Shown here: piece by piece, positions 37,501 through 53,043 of the stretch
How positions within the stretch are numbered: position 1 is the first letter of the stretch
Layout of the letters: every line of letters starts with the position of its first letter
Assembly (NCBI GenBank): GCA_034687125.1
Contig: JAQGBZ010000278.1
Location: 20,303 to 84,302 of the forward strand
DNA length: 64,000 bases
Direction of reading: 5' to 3'
Source of the DNA: Neelides folsomi
Taxonomy: Eukaryota; Arthropoda; Collembola; Neelipleona; Neelidae
Program-made: the position numbers and the translations under genes
Notes under the pieces: generated by a model
What the model saw: the letters and a program-made list of their open reading frames with translations, nothing else
What the model was told of the DNA's origin: nothing
Databases searched by the model: none

Positions 37501-39140
37501 CAGTTCCTCTGGAAGAAAAAGTTCTCGACTGTAAGTCTGATGAATTTATTTTATAAAATTACTTTAAACATCATACAACAACAATAAGTATTCATTTTTG
37601 TAAATCCTTTCAGACATTTAAAACATTTAAAAAGGGCTAGATTGACTTATTGACTTCATTTATTATTTAGATTACTCTTGTGCTCTCGTAGCCGACATTT
37701 TGCTCCAAGGCTATCTTTATATAACTGAAAACTACTTTGCCTTCTATTCAAACGTCTTTGGATATGTGACAAAGGTAAGCTTACTCTTGAACTCTTTAAT
37801 TACATTTCAAAATTTGAACATTTGTAATTTAACCGAGTTTTGGGCGGTGCATAAATTATTAATACTAATGTAATAACGCTTATTATGTACAGGTGTACTA
37901 AAAGGTTCTTATTCTTTTCAGGTTCTTATTCCTGTCGACGCAATCGTTCGTATTACGAAGGAACGAACGGCAAAGATTATTCCCAACGCTGTGGGAGTTT
38001 TCACTCGATCAGAGAAACATGTTTTTGCTTCTTTGCTCTCTCGAGATACGACTTACAAGTTGATGCAGAAAGTATGGACTTATTACTCAACTGAACAAGA
38101 AGCTAAAGAAAAAGAGGTCGCAGAGACTAAAAAACGAGAAGCGGTAATTAAACGTTTATTTAATAAATCCGTCATATTTCGTTTTATGTTTATTAATGAG
38201 ATTTAAATGAATTTTAGTTGAAAGAAGAAGGGCTCAGACGGTCTGCTGATGATTCTTCAGGAGAAAGTGGAAGTGGAAACGAGTCGGCTGTTGAGCCCTC
38301 GTCTTACACTCCTTCTCCAGTTGGAACTCCAGCGACTGACATTCAGACTGGAATCATTCGCCATCGCCCCTCCATCGTACACACGGCGATAACAAATACA
38401 AATATTCAGCACACCGGTTAGGAGTTGTTAATCAATCTTGTTTTATTATCTTATCACTGATCCATAATATTTACACGTGAAAATACTATAATTTATCACT
38501 ACTTACAAGTACTTAAAGTATTTATACATTTTAAGGTGAAATTGGAGAGAGAAAAGATGAAATGAGAAATGGTCCTTCACTTCTCATGCTAGCAACTGGA
38601 CTTCTCCTGCTTCTCTTCTTCTCTGCAGCTCTCCTTTTAAGCAGGATCTCAAATTTACAAGAAAAGCTAGCGGAAAGACCTTCGTTAGTTGAAAGGTTCA
38701 GACATTTTTTAGTATTACTTATACATAATTAGGATTGGGATTTTGGGATGTTTATTGTAACTACTCTATTTAATTATATTTATAATCATAATTAGTATAT
38801 ATTTAAATATAAATGATTGACATTTTATTGTTGCAGTGAACATTTTTACGAAGAGTTGCTCCTTTGGCAAAATAAACTGCATTCAACCTCAGCTCAAGAG
38901 ATTCATCAATACATTAACAACAATCTACAGCAAATTATTAAAGTAATTTTTAATAATTCCTAACTAATAATAAAGACGTTTAAACATATTTTATTAAATG
39001 CTCAATTTAACAATGTTTTTATCCTATGTTTTTTTGTATTAAAGGTTCGAGAGTCTCTTGAGGCTCTTTCGCTTCTTTTTCTCAACAATGAGTCTCCAGT
39101 CGTTTCAGATGGGAGAAAGACGAGAGAAAGCCAACATTGA
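34596..39140 (+). CDS. GRAM-domain membrane protein, GRAMD2A/GRAMD2B type, ten exons
   Basis: GRAM-domain protein anchored by one C-terminal membrane segment, similar to vertebrate GRAMD2A/GRAMD2B, which sit at ER-plasma membrane contacts. Exons are 34596-34630, 34702-34740, 36128-36208, 37367-37530, 37671-37774, 37922-38143, 38218-38416, 38536-38695, 38837-38942 and 39045-39140, giving 401 residues. The GRAM domain spans about residues 93-200: KKFHRHFKSVPLEEKVLD, YSCALVADILLQGYLYIT, FYSNVFGYVTKVLIPVDAI and HVFASLLSRDTTYKLMQKV. A Ser/Pro-rich acidic linker follows, then the hydrophobic stretch LLMLATGLLLLLFFSAALLL. The tail has short helices ending IKVRESLEALSLLFLNNE, like the IQNNLQKLL end of GRAMD2B. 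There is no StART-like (VASt) domain, which separates it from GRAMD1/Aster. Exons 4-10 are firm; the two first exons are one of several possible 5' ends. Confidence 0.85.
34741..36127 (+). other. Intron of the GRAM-domain gene holding an alternative first exon
   Basis: A 1.4-kb AT-rich intron. The only supportable content is the candidate alternative first exon at 35535-35605 (separate entry), just after a GC-richer patch at 35400-35600. Confidence 0.4.
35535..35605 (+). CDS. Candidate alternative first coding exon of the GRAM-domain gene
   Basis: An ATG opens 23 codons (Gly/Ser/acidic: MGGGSGGSESESTDSSDYL) and ends AACAG|GTGAAA. The two leftover bases (AG) fit the one-base start of the exon at 36128, restoring frame with an arginine. 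The same phase is left by the 34702-34740 exon, so this would replace the first two exons and use a second promoter. The evidence is phase, donor and low-complexity coding look; there is no transcript data. Confidence 0.5.
37155..37244 (+). CDS. Candidate cassette or alternative first exon of the GRAM-domain gene
   Basis: A 90-nt open segment with a pyrimidine-rich acceptor (TTCTATTCCTTCGAAG) and a weaker donor GTTAGA. It enters with one base and leaves with two, so inclusion keeps frame between the exons at 36128-36208 and 37367-37530. It encodes a basic then acidic stretch (KWKSEKRLPPRN, then DSSEEEEDE). Its second base begins an ATG, so it could also be a third start. Without splicing at 37245 it runs on to a TAA. 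Confidence 0.4.
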
Positions 39141-39265
39141 AAACATATAGCCAATGAAACGAATTCCCACCTTCTAAATAATTAAGCATTAATAGAAGTA
39201 CCTTCCTCCTAATTACCTGGTTTAGCAAAATATGCAATACTGTATATTGAAAGCCAATCATTATA

Positions 39266-39303
<38 letters not shown>

Positions 39304-40924
39304 CAACTATCCAAAACTCATTTTAAACTTCGGTCAAGTGGGAATGTTCAAGATATTTATGGGAAATGAAACGGTGATTTACATACAAATTTTTAATCAA
39401 AGGAGGCTATGCGTGATTATGTCAGACAAAATTAATATTAGTTCAATTGATCAATCAATTGTAAAAAAATATTTATTTCAAATCATTGTTATTTAAATCT
39501 GTAGACCTTATAACTTATTAGCACAAAATAATTAATGTTACTTATTTAGTAATTAAAATCTGATATTTTGTACTTTAGTAATATGATTTTATAGATATTA
39601 TATTATTTGATAAATGTTATGTGAAATATAGAATATATTAATTAATGTTTTTAATCCATATCATATTCAGCTTATGTTTATTTTTTATAGTTTTTGTGAA
39701 CATTAGAATAATTTACATTTTAAATAATCATTATTGGGAACGAAATGATATTACATATTATAGGAATTGTTAAAATTGTTATATCGAATGAAAGCCGTCG
39801 CGTTGTATAAGAAATGAAACGTTAAACAAATCGAGAGCCAAATATGCCAAATACTGAAAAAAGTTTTAATGATACAATGTTATCTAAAATACTATTAAAT
39901 ACTTAAATTACATAAATATATAGTTGATCGTAAAAGTAGGAAAATATGTTTAGACACTATAAATCTGTCATTAAAAAGTGTCCGCAAATTGTTTAAACAA
40001 GATGCATGGTATTTATCGTCAATTTTAGAAAGTATGTTAACATAGCGTTGACCAAAAAATGACAGCGTGGCAGGCCTCGCTGATTGTCTTTAAAAAACCA
40101 TTAATAAATGTTAATTCCTTTTAGTCTCATCTTGTGATACGAATGAAAGTAGAAGAACCTTTTGAGCTCCTATACCAATAAAGGATTTCTCAATTAGTGC
40201 GTAATAAAAGTAATTTTAAATAATAAACTTGGTAAGGATTCGGCTTTTACAAGCGTTTGCATTGAAGGGGTACGTGTGCGTGTTTAGAAAGAAAAAATGG
40301 AGGAATGACGCGAAAGCAAACGTTTTTATATTAAATTTAAATGTGTATTTAGACTGAATAACACACGGAATTTCGGGATAAAATATATTTATACAGTTTA
40401 ACTCATGTTAAAAATGGCAATGGGAGATAAAGATAAATCATAAAAATGGTTATTTGCCATTTAAAAATGTTGAGTTAACAATGGGATTGAACGTATGAAG
40501 TTCATCGCCAGTCGAAATCATTCATTGTGGAAAATCCTTCGTAAAAAACCTTAAATAAAACACACAACTCATGTTAGATCTAATAAACTGGGTTATGATC
40601 CAATTGAGCAAATGGTCTTTTATTTGCCATCCTTATTTCATTTTACCTCTTTTTAAATGCAGTGATATGCAATTTTAATTGTGAATTCAAGTGTTGCTTT
40701 GGGCATATGTATTTAATATGTGCAAATATGGATTTTATTGAGTTGTCGTGAGATGGCAGGGCGGATTGTGAATCTCCCGTCTCTTCATCCGTTCGCTCTC
40801 GAGTCAATTTGTGTCATATTTACAGACTAACCTCGTTCGTCCTTTGGCCATATTTTACTCTCCTGCGGTTGTTGGAACGAGGTCAAGAGGATTTGGATTT
40901 TAAACTTCGGATGCTCATTTCGTT
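39141..40924. other. Intergenic region GRAM-domain gene / GOLPH3
   Basis: About 1.8 kb, strongly AT-rich, with a TA dinucleotide repeat at about 39269-39299. Composition becomes more balanced from about 40740, probably the GOLPH3 promoter and 5' UTR. No gene is supported. Confidence 0.45.
39269..39299. repeat. TA dinucleotide microsatellite
   Basis: About 15 uninterrupted AT units, 130 bases after the stop of the GRAM-domain gene and probably in its 3' UTR. Confidence 0.9.
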
Positions 40925-45340
<4,416 letters not shown>

Positions 45341-48271
45341 AGGATCGAGAACCCTAGTCCCCACAACAAATATATTCCTCCACCTCGACAAGTGGACATT
45401 TCTTTTAAATCAAGTGTGTGTGTGTCAGGAGCGAGGGAGGTCCCTTGGGCATCCTTATTAAATTATCATTAATTATTATTATTATCTTATTACATTTTAT
45501 TATTCAGCCTCCCTTTCCTCTCTTATACAAGATACACCTCTTACATGCATAAAAATATGGTTACGGATTTGAATAAAAAGTTTCATTTCTTCATTCACTT
45601 TTCTCGCCAACTCATTCCTCATACAAATGGGCCGATGAGGCAAAAGTTTTAAAACCACTTTTCACTTTTTTGGCAATTGGGCGAATGGTAAATTCTTTTA
45701 TTCAGATTCAAAAACAAGATTCAAAGGTTTTATAATACTTTTTTCTTCTTTTATTAAAAGTTTTACTAAATGGAGATTGGGAGATAAGATGTGATTAAAT
45801 TAATGAAGATGCTTCTGGCAAGGGTCTTTATTTATGATGTATAGTATTATTATGAGGTATTAGAACTGAACTGGGTATTTTCTCATTTTATACCCTCATT
45901 AAACAATAGTATATATATTTTATTTAACGAGTGGGTTAATTCAACCATTATTTACTTTACATGCAAATGGGGGGGTTTCCGGATGTATGAAACCTTATAT
46001 TGAGCCACGTATATTTATATATTATAAGGATAATTCGTAGTTGAAACTCGTCGACCTCTTGGAACTACTTTGCTGAGAATAAATAGTTGAGATATACATG
46101 AGAGAATTAATTAATTTGTAGTTTGGGAAAATTGGGAGTTCCCTTCCTTTGAAGCGTAATGGAAATCCCCTTAGCGTTGTTTCTTCCCATGGCTCTTCCG
46201 GACTATGGCCTGATCTTTTCGCTGGACATTACAATCGATTTGGAAATCATGAAATTAAATTGTTTATGAAGGGTCGAGAGGAGAATGAATGAAAAAGAGG
46301 TTGACCCTTCCATTCCTCCAAGGGTACGATCTCATATGCAACAATGAGGTGCAATCGAGTTTGGTGTAATCCAACCCTTGCTCAATCTCACTAGGACTTT
46401 GGCCCCACACTAACCCTCATTATAATTAACCTCTCCTTCACGTCCACTCACGCTATGGTCAATGCCTATATGGTCAATATACTTATGGTCCATAGCAAGT
46501 CTTCTTGCACCATTCTTGAAGGCGAAAGGTCCGTCGTCGCTAATCATTCCATTCCATTAAACGTCAAATAACATAAAAAAACATTTGATCAATTAACAAT
46601 AATAAATAGGTAAGTATGTGGAAAAACAATGTTCGATAATGAGACGTATCTTTAAGGATCTGTCAAGGGGATCCACGTTTTTATGAGTGGACCGATGAAC
46701 AGATGAACTTCGAATCAATGTTCGATTAGATAAGAAAAATAAATATAAAAATCATGCCGCGCCGTCCTTGAACTTCGCATCTTTCGTATTTATATTATAT
46801 TTATATGTTTTACATGTAATCAACGAGCGTGTGTACATTTTTATATAAAATATATACATTTATATATATTAGTTAAATTCAGAGGCGAATTTTGTTATCT
46901 TATTCGCTTCGTTTCGAGGCGAAGCTCCACTTGGCATCTTTTTCATTTGCAGAGGCCACGAGGTGGATAAAAATATCAAATCATGTCAGAAATGTCAACG
47001 TGGCTCTTTTCCACCATTCTCCCAATACACGAACGAACCATCCTGGCAATCTTCCGGTATTCAGAACCTTCGGGGTTTTACAAACCAGGAGGAAAGACTA
47101 AAGAGGTTCCCATACAACTTCTGTGCATATGGGTGTGGTTGAACGTCAGTCGGCAGCATTCCAATTCTTTACTGCGTGTCTTGAGGGAAAACCTCGGACT
47201 TTGTCCCAAACACTGGAGATTCAAATGAGGAGAGCGATGAGGAAAAGAGATCCAAATCACGATTGGGTTGAGGTGGACGAAAGGTGTAATTATAATATGA
47301 GGAGGTTGGTCAGACTCTCACGGCCAGTCATGAGCAACGACGTCAAGTCCGAAGCGTAGTAAGTCGAGTAATTCGCACAACATGCAGGCATGCACACACA
47401 TAACAAGTCTCTATAAAGATATGTAATCATAGAGAGTGAAGAGACGTAATATTTTATTACGTTGAAAGTTTGGGTTAAGATTCATTTTTTAGGGGTTTTT
47501 TTCGTCTGCAACCTTCCCTGATGCAACAACCCTTCATTTTGCACTAATGATTTAAAATGCTTTAATGATCCTAATGAGGATAAAATAAAATGAAATAGGG
47601 ATTCTACATCTATTTAAAATAAGTTGGGAATTATTAAACTATAATGGACATGAAAGAAGCCGGTGGTTAAGTTTATCAAATTGATTTAATTAATAAAATA
47701 ATGATTGTCTTCCCCTCATCCAGACATGATACATCGCCGAGATTGGATGACAAGAGCATTTAAAAATTCAAAATTGTTATTGAGTGTGTCATTGCATAAT
47801 TTGGTGGTGTGATGAGTCGGGGGAACGGAAGGTGCGAGATGTTCATGGGCGATGGGCATGGTTCTCCTAATCAACCTTTATCTTGGATCATACGATGGTT
47901 AGTAATAATAAATGTAATGAATGGGCCGTGTTTTTGTTTTGTACACTGATGAGAATGCGAGCAATGCAAGCAATGTCTCGTGCATTGGTCTTCGTATCCA
48001 ACTCCACGTAAATATAAATATTGTAGTAGAGAATGACGTGTCGCTCACCTGTTGGGAATCCTTGGGCTCCCATTGGCCCTCACAGATCGGCTGAGGGGGA
48101 AGGACCAATGGGGAGAGGAGTTAACTCCCGACCCTCTCGCTGCTTATTCACACTCCGTCCACAACTGCCGGAGGAAGCGGACGAGGATTTGGACTTGTTC
48201 AAAGTTTAATCCACATTTAAATAATAAATATCCTAACTCGGATTGTCATCCGTGCCAGTTGAGTGACCACC
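45341..48271. other. Intergenic region GOLPH3 / ACSBG
   Basis: About 2.9 kb. The GOLPH3 3' UTR holds AATAAA at 45572-45577. A GC-richer island with splice-like borders lies at about 46870-47360 (separate entry). From 48050 a good acceptor (TTGGCCCTCACAG before 48086) and GC-richer sequence lead to the ACSBG start, so this part is probably its 5' UTR or promoter. Confidence 0.4.
46870..47360 (+). other. GC-richer island with open frames and splice-like edges, unassigned
   Basis: The island begins near an acceptor-like TTTTTCATTTGCAG (ending 46952) and ends at a consensus donor GTAAGT (47360-47365). All three plus frames are open over long parts: one to a stop at 47099-47101, one from ATG 46983 to 47228 and one to a stop at 47140-47142. 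A fourth open stretch runs from ATG 47123 to 47359. No single frame crosses the whole island. The simplest reading is an untranslated or upstream exon of ACSBG that could join the acceptor before 48086. A small unrecognised gene is possible. I cannot name a product. Confidence 0.3.
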
Positions 48272-51200
48272 ATGCCCTCGATTGCTCAAATCGAAGACGG
48301 AATCCCCGTGCTCACCGCCTTCACGCCCACATTGAAAAAGGCGGCCGACAACAACTTCGTCTCCACGATCGAGGACGAGAACCTGAAGTCGAACAAGGCC
48401 CATTTGAGGTTACGGGACGAGTTGAATGGAAACTACGACGACGGATTCAGAACCCAAAAATTCCTCAACGCGAAGAATCAGGTGAGATTTGTTTCAAACA
48501 GTAGTTGCCTTTAATCTTAAAGGAGGAAATCAACTCGGAACGACCTCAATTAAAAATGCAGAATCGTAACGAGGAAAGGATCCACATGGTAAACATACTC
48601 ACAGATATTTACATAATTAATGGGAAGTGGTTCCTTTGAGTTGAAACATCCTGTATAGAAGATCTCTCTTCACATTTTTCATCAATCGTTTTGTGGTCCA
48701 AGGTTTGTCGAAATTAATTTTAATATCCAATGTCCTTCCTAATTGCTAATTCTTCTAATTGCCAAAAATATGATCGTTTCACACATTACGAGTTACAGTT
48801 TACAATATCTGTGACCAAGGCTTTATTTTATTATATGATTATCTTCAGGATGAAGTGTGGATGGCGGCATGATTTCTAGTAATGGATTTAGCATAGGAAT
48901 TAATATTATTGTCCAAGGGCAGTTATGATCCTTTTTATCAAAATTTAACATTTTTATCTTTATTAGTTTAAGAAGTTATTTGGAGTAAAATGGGATATAG
49001 ATTTTTTTAGATTTTTATGAGTAGGACAAGTTGATCGGAAAAAAGGATTAGGAATTTATTAGGGGAGATTTAGGTCAAAAAATTGGGCAAGTGTAATTCT
49101 TCCCACATTCTGGGATGCATTTAGGAACCCGTCGACTATTTCCTTATCTCTTACGAACAAATCGGATGGTTTGGACTCTGAGTCGGATCTCCCTCGCAAA
49201 GGGTTACAACAGTGACAAGAAGTCATTGTCACGGATGGCCTCAGGGACCCTCCATTCATCTTCTCATTCATCTCCTCCTCCGCATCCTTTCCCACTAATA
49301 TCATTGCCAAGGAAGACCAAGGACTTTGTGAGCTTCAAATATGAGTAATATTATGCGTTGAGGGTTGTTGTTCAAGTTGTTCATTGTTCCTCCTTTATGG
49401 TTCCTCGAAACTTTCTCAAACGTGGAGGAAGTAAACTTCTCGGTATATCTTAATTAATAGCTAATGTTGATCTTTGATCATAGGAGGAAGGAGTCATTCT
49501 GCTTAATGGGAACGAGCCTCATGAGGGAAGTATTCTGAACGGCGGAGTTACAAAAGGAACAGAGGATCCGTCATTGGCCTGGAAAGAGTCTGGACAAGTA
49601 TTCAATAAAGGTATAAAATAAATCTAAAGAAATGTGTCTGTTGGACCCAAACGAGATTTTTCATTTTTATTTGGGCTATGAGGAGGGGTCTGATTCATCA
49701 TGAGTTTCTACGAACAAGCCTGAATAACCTGTTCGTAGTAGGCGAGAGTTCCTAATTTCTCATGGGTTGAGACATTGCTCCTCTCGGCTCCTCGACCTCG
49801 CTGATAAGCTCATTGGTGACATTGAGCAATCTCTTATAAGTTTTTATTATAAAATCAACTTCTATTCCAGGACCGGACCAGATTCTTCCATCCAATGCCC
49901 TTTACACTTGGCATGCGGACGGAGCTGTGCGAATTCAAATTGACGAAGATGACGACATGGGCGGGAGGAAACCGATGTCAGTTCCTTCCTTACTCAAAAG
50001 AGCGGCTGAGAGAGCACCTGAAAGAACTGCACTGGCCATTAAGAGAGACGGAGATTGGGTGAAGTGGACGTATACGTAAGAAAAAAAATACCAGAAACTT
50101 AATTATATTTACTCTGCTCCGGAATTTCAGAGGGCGATGATCTTGGTATATTTTTTTATAATTTTTTTTACTTTTTTCTCTTCCTCCACTTGCAGGCAGT
50201 TTTTGCGGGATGTGCGGACAGTGGCAAAAGGATTTATTGCCTTAGGACTTGAGCGGTTTCATTCCGTTTGTATACTTGGATTCAACACGCCAGAGTGGTT
50301 CATCTCTGACCTCGCCACAATCTTTGCTGGGTAAGAGTTCCTTATAATCATAAATTCACAAAAACATTTAAAAAACAAACGAGGAAATATATAATTAAAT
50401 TGAAAGGAAATTAAATTGAAAATTGTTTCTTTTTTGTTTGCAGAGGCTTCGCTGCAGGAATTTACACGACTAATTCTCCTGAGTCTTGTGCTTATTGCGC
50501 GATAGATAGTAAAGCAAATATCTTTGTTGTCGAGGACGAGAAGCAGCTGGCCAAAGTTTTGTCCATCAAATCCCAACTTCCACACTTGAAAGCGATCATT
50601 CAATACACTGGTGAACCCACTGAGCCCGGAGTTATTTCCTGGACTCGACTCCTCATGCTTGGATCATCTGAGCCAGACACAAAGTTGGACGAGCGGCTGT
50701 CGCGGATTGCCATCAACCAAGCTTGCACTCTCATCTACACAAGCGGGACAACGGGGAATCCAAAGGGAGTGATGCTCAACCACGATAACCTTACATGGTT
50801 GGCCCATGTCAACGCAAAGACATGTTCCTTCCGGGAGTTGGACGAAGAATACATTTCCTTCCTCCCACTCTCCCACGTGGCGGCTCAAATGGCCGACATC
50901 TACTGTCCTCTCACCGTCTCGGCCACGGTGTATTTCGGGGACAAAAATGCCCTTAAAGGATCCCTCATTGATACGATGAGAGAAGTGAAGCCGACGAAGT
51001 TCCTGGCAGTCCCACGGGTCTGGGAGAAAATGTACGAGAAGATGATGGAGGTGGGAAGAGGAGTTAAAGGAGTCAAACGGATGATCGCCACCTGGGCCAA
51101 ATCAAAAGGGCTTGAACACAATATGAAAAGGATGCATGGAATGGACGGAGATTCTTTTGGTTTCCGTCTTGCTAATAAATTAATCCTGAGTCGTATAAAG

Positions 51201-51914
51201 GAAGCTTTGGGACTTTCCCGCTGTGATTTGCATTTATCCGGAGCTGCCCCGATTTCCCAAGACATTCTCAAGTACTTTATGTCCCTCAACATCGTCGTGA
51301 CAGAGGTGTACGGGATGAGTGAATGTTCTGGTCCTCATTGCATGGCTATCGAGTCAGCATTCAGACTTGGCTCTGTGGGGAAAACGATGTAAGTTCAATT
51401 CAGATCAATTCTTTTGTAATTTATTTCCTTCTACAAACCCATTTCTCATTCAAATGAGACTTGAAATATAAAAGTCCCCATTCTTTATATAAATTGATCC
51501 ATTGAGAGATTCCATTCGACGATTTGAGTAATTTGACAAAAGTTGCTATTGATAAAATTCCAATTGGATGTGAAATGACCTTTTTGTTTGCTTTATAACT
51601 TTATAATTTTTATTACTCATTTTCCTCATTTTGTTCCTTGAATTGAATTGAAGTAAGAATTTAAAAAGTCAATAGTGTCTGAGGGATTGTTAGTAAAGCG
51701 GAGTTTTCCTTGTGTCTGAGGCGAGGAAACAAATGTGGAATTGAGTTATTAATGTAAAGAGGGGTTTAGGGAATTCCTTTTCATTCCTTCCCTCCTTTTT
51801 TAATAAAGGAGTCAATATTGAGATAACCTACTTCGAGTAGAACTTGGAGGAACAAACGGTTTTAGTTTGAAATCAAAGTTTTAAAACCCTCCAAGCTAGC
51901 TCCCTTATTTTCTC

Positions 51915-51952
<38 letters not shown>

Positions 51953-53043
51953 GTGTCTGGGAATTTGTCGTGTTGGGAATGGATCATTTTCTCGGTTGGG
52001 TGGTTTTGAATGATGGGTTAAGATGATTGTTTTTGTTGTAGGATTGGGTGCAAGACGAGGATATCAAATCCTGACGAAGACGGGTGCGGAGAGATCCTCA
52101 TGGGCGGTCGACATGTGAGCATGGGGTATTTGTCCCAAGAGGAGAAAACAAAAGGAGCGATCGACTCTGAAGGGTGGCTCCATTCCGAAGACATTGGAAG
52201 GATCGATGGGGACGGGTACCTTTTCATTACTGGGCGATTGAAGGAAATCCTCATCACGGCTGGAGGAGAAAACGTCGCCCCGGTTCCGATCGAGGACCAA
52301 GTGAAGGGGAATTTGTCGGCTGCAGTGAGTCAAGCTGTCCTCATCGGCGATCGAAAGAAATTCCTCTCCATCCTCCTCACCCTTAAGACTGAAGTGGACA
52401 AGGACTCTGGAGAGCCGCTCGACGACCTCCAACCCCTTGCCAAAGAATGGTTGTCCGCAGCGGCGGAAGTGAAGCTCAAAACGGCCTCTGAAGTCATGAA
52501 GGAACTTTACGAGAAGGAGAATAAAAAAGTGAGTCCCGGATTTCCTCTTACCAATACCATTAGTTAGGGAATAAATTCCCAAAGTAATAACCATATAGAA
52601 AAGGGGATGATGATGGGGGATTTTTTGACCCAGAGAAAGTCTTTTACGTGGGAATTGGGATCTGGGCTGGTGATGGTGGGAAGGAGGTAGAGAGGGAATA
52701 GCAAATTTTGATGGTGAATAATGTATTTCGGAGTGGTAGCGGGTGTATCAATAAGTCATAATAGGGTTCGAGGGTGAATGTAAATAAGTGGAGGGAAAGA
52801 GAGAAGGTGTGAGGGTGAATGTAATTATGTAAATTTTCTGTTCCGCAGCTGGCTCTCGCCATCCAAGGAGGAATTGACGGAGCGAACCGAGTGGCCGTAA
52901 GCCAGGCGCAGAAGATACAAAAATGGGCCATTCTGCCGAAAGACTTCTCCATTCCAGGCGGGGAACTCGGGCCGACCATGAAGCTGAAGAGACAAACTGT
53001 GTATGACAGATACGCCGACACAATCGCTGCCCTCTACGATTAA
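48272..53043 (+). CDS. Long-chain acyl-CoA synthetase, ACSBG/bubblegum type, seven exons
   Basis: AMP-forming enzyme that activates long and very long-chain fatty acids to acyl-CoA with ATP; the family is ACSBG1/2 and fly bubblegum. Exons are 48272-48481, 49484-49610, 49871-50075, 50196-50330, 50444-51388, 52042-52528 and 52849-53043, giving 767 residues. The N-terminal 100 residues are poorly conserved. Then come the AMP-binding signature LIYTSGTTGNPKGVML, FLPLSHVAAQMADIY, VPRVWEKMYEKM, LSGAAPIS, EVYGMSE, the C-terminal GWLHSEDIGRIDGDGYL and the fatty-acyl signature GRLKEILITAGGENVAPVPIE. The end, KLKRQTVYDRYADTIAALYD, matches ACSBG C-termini. All catalytic motifs look intact. The start was taken as the first ATG with ACCACC before it. 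AATAAA is at 53246-53251. Confidence 0.93.
51920..51951. repeat. TC dinucleotide microsatellite
   Basis: About 15 uninterrupted TC units in the fifth intron of the ACSBG gene, about 90 bases upstream of the next exon's acceptor region. Confidence 0.9.

Noticed and set aside
47104-47142. Resemblance of FPYNFCAYGCG to crustacean cardioactive peptide.
   Set aside because: That peptide is nearly invariant (PFCNAFTGC) and this differs in length and spacing; similarity is not enough to name it.
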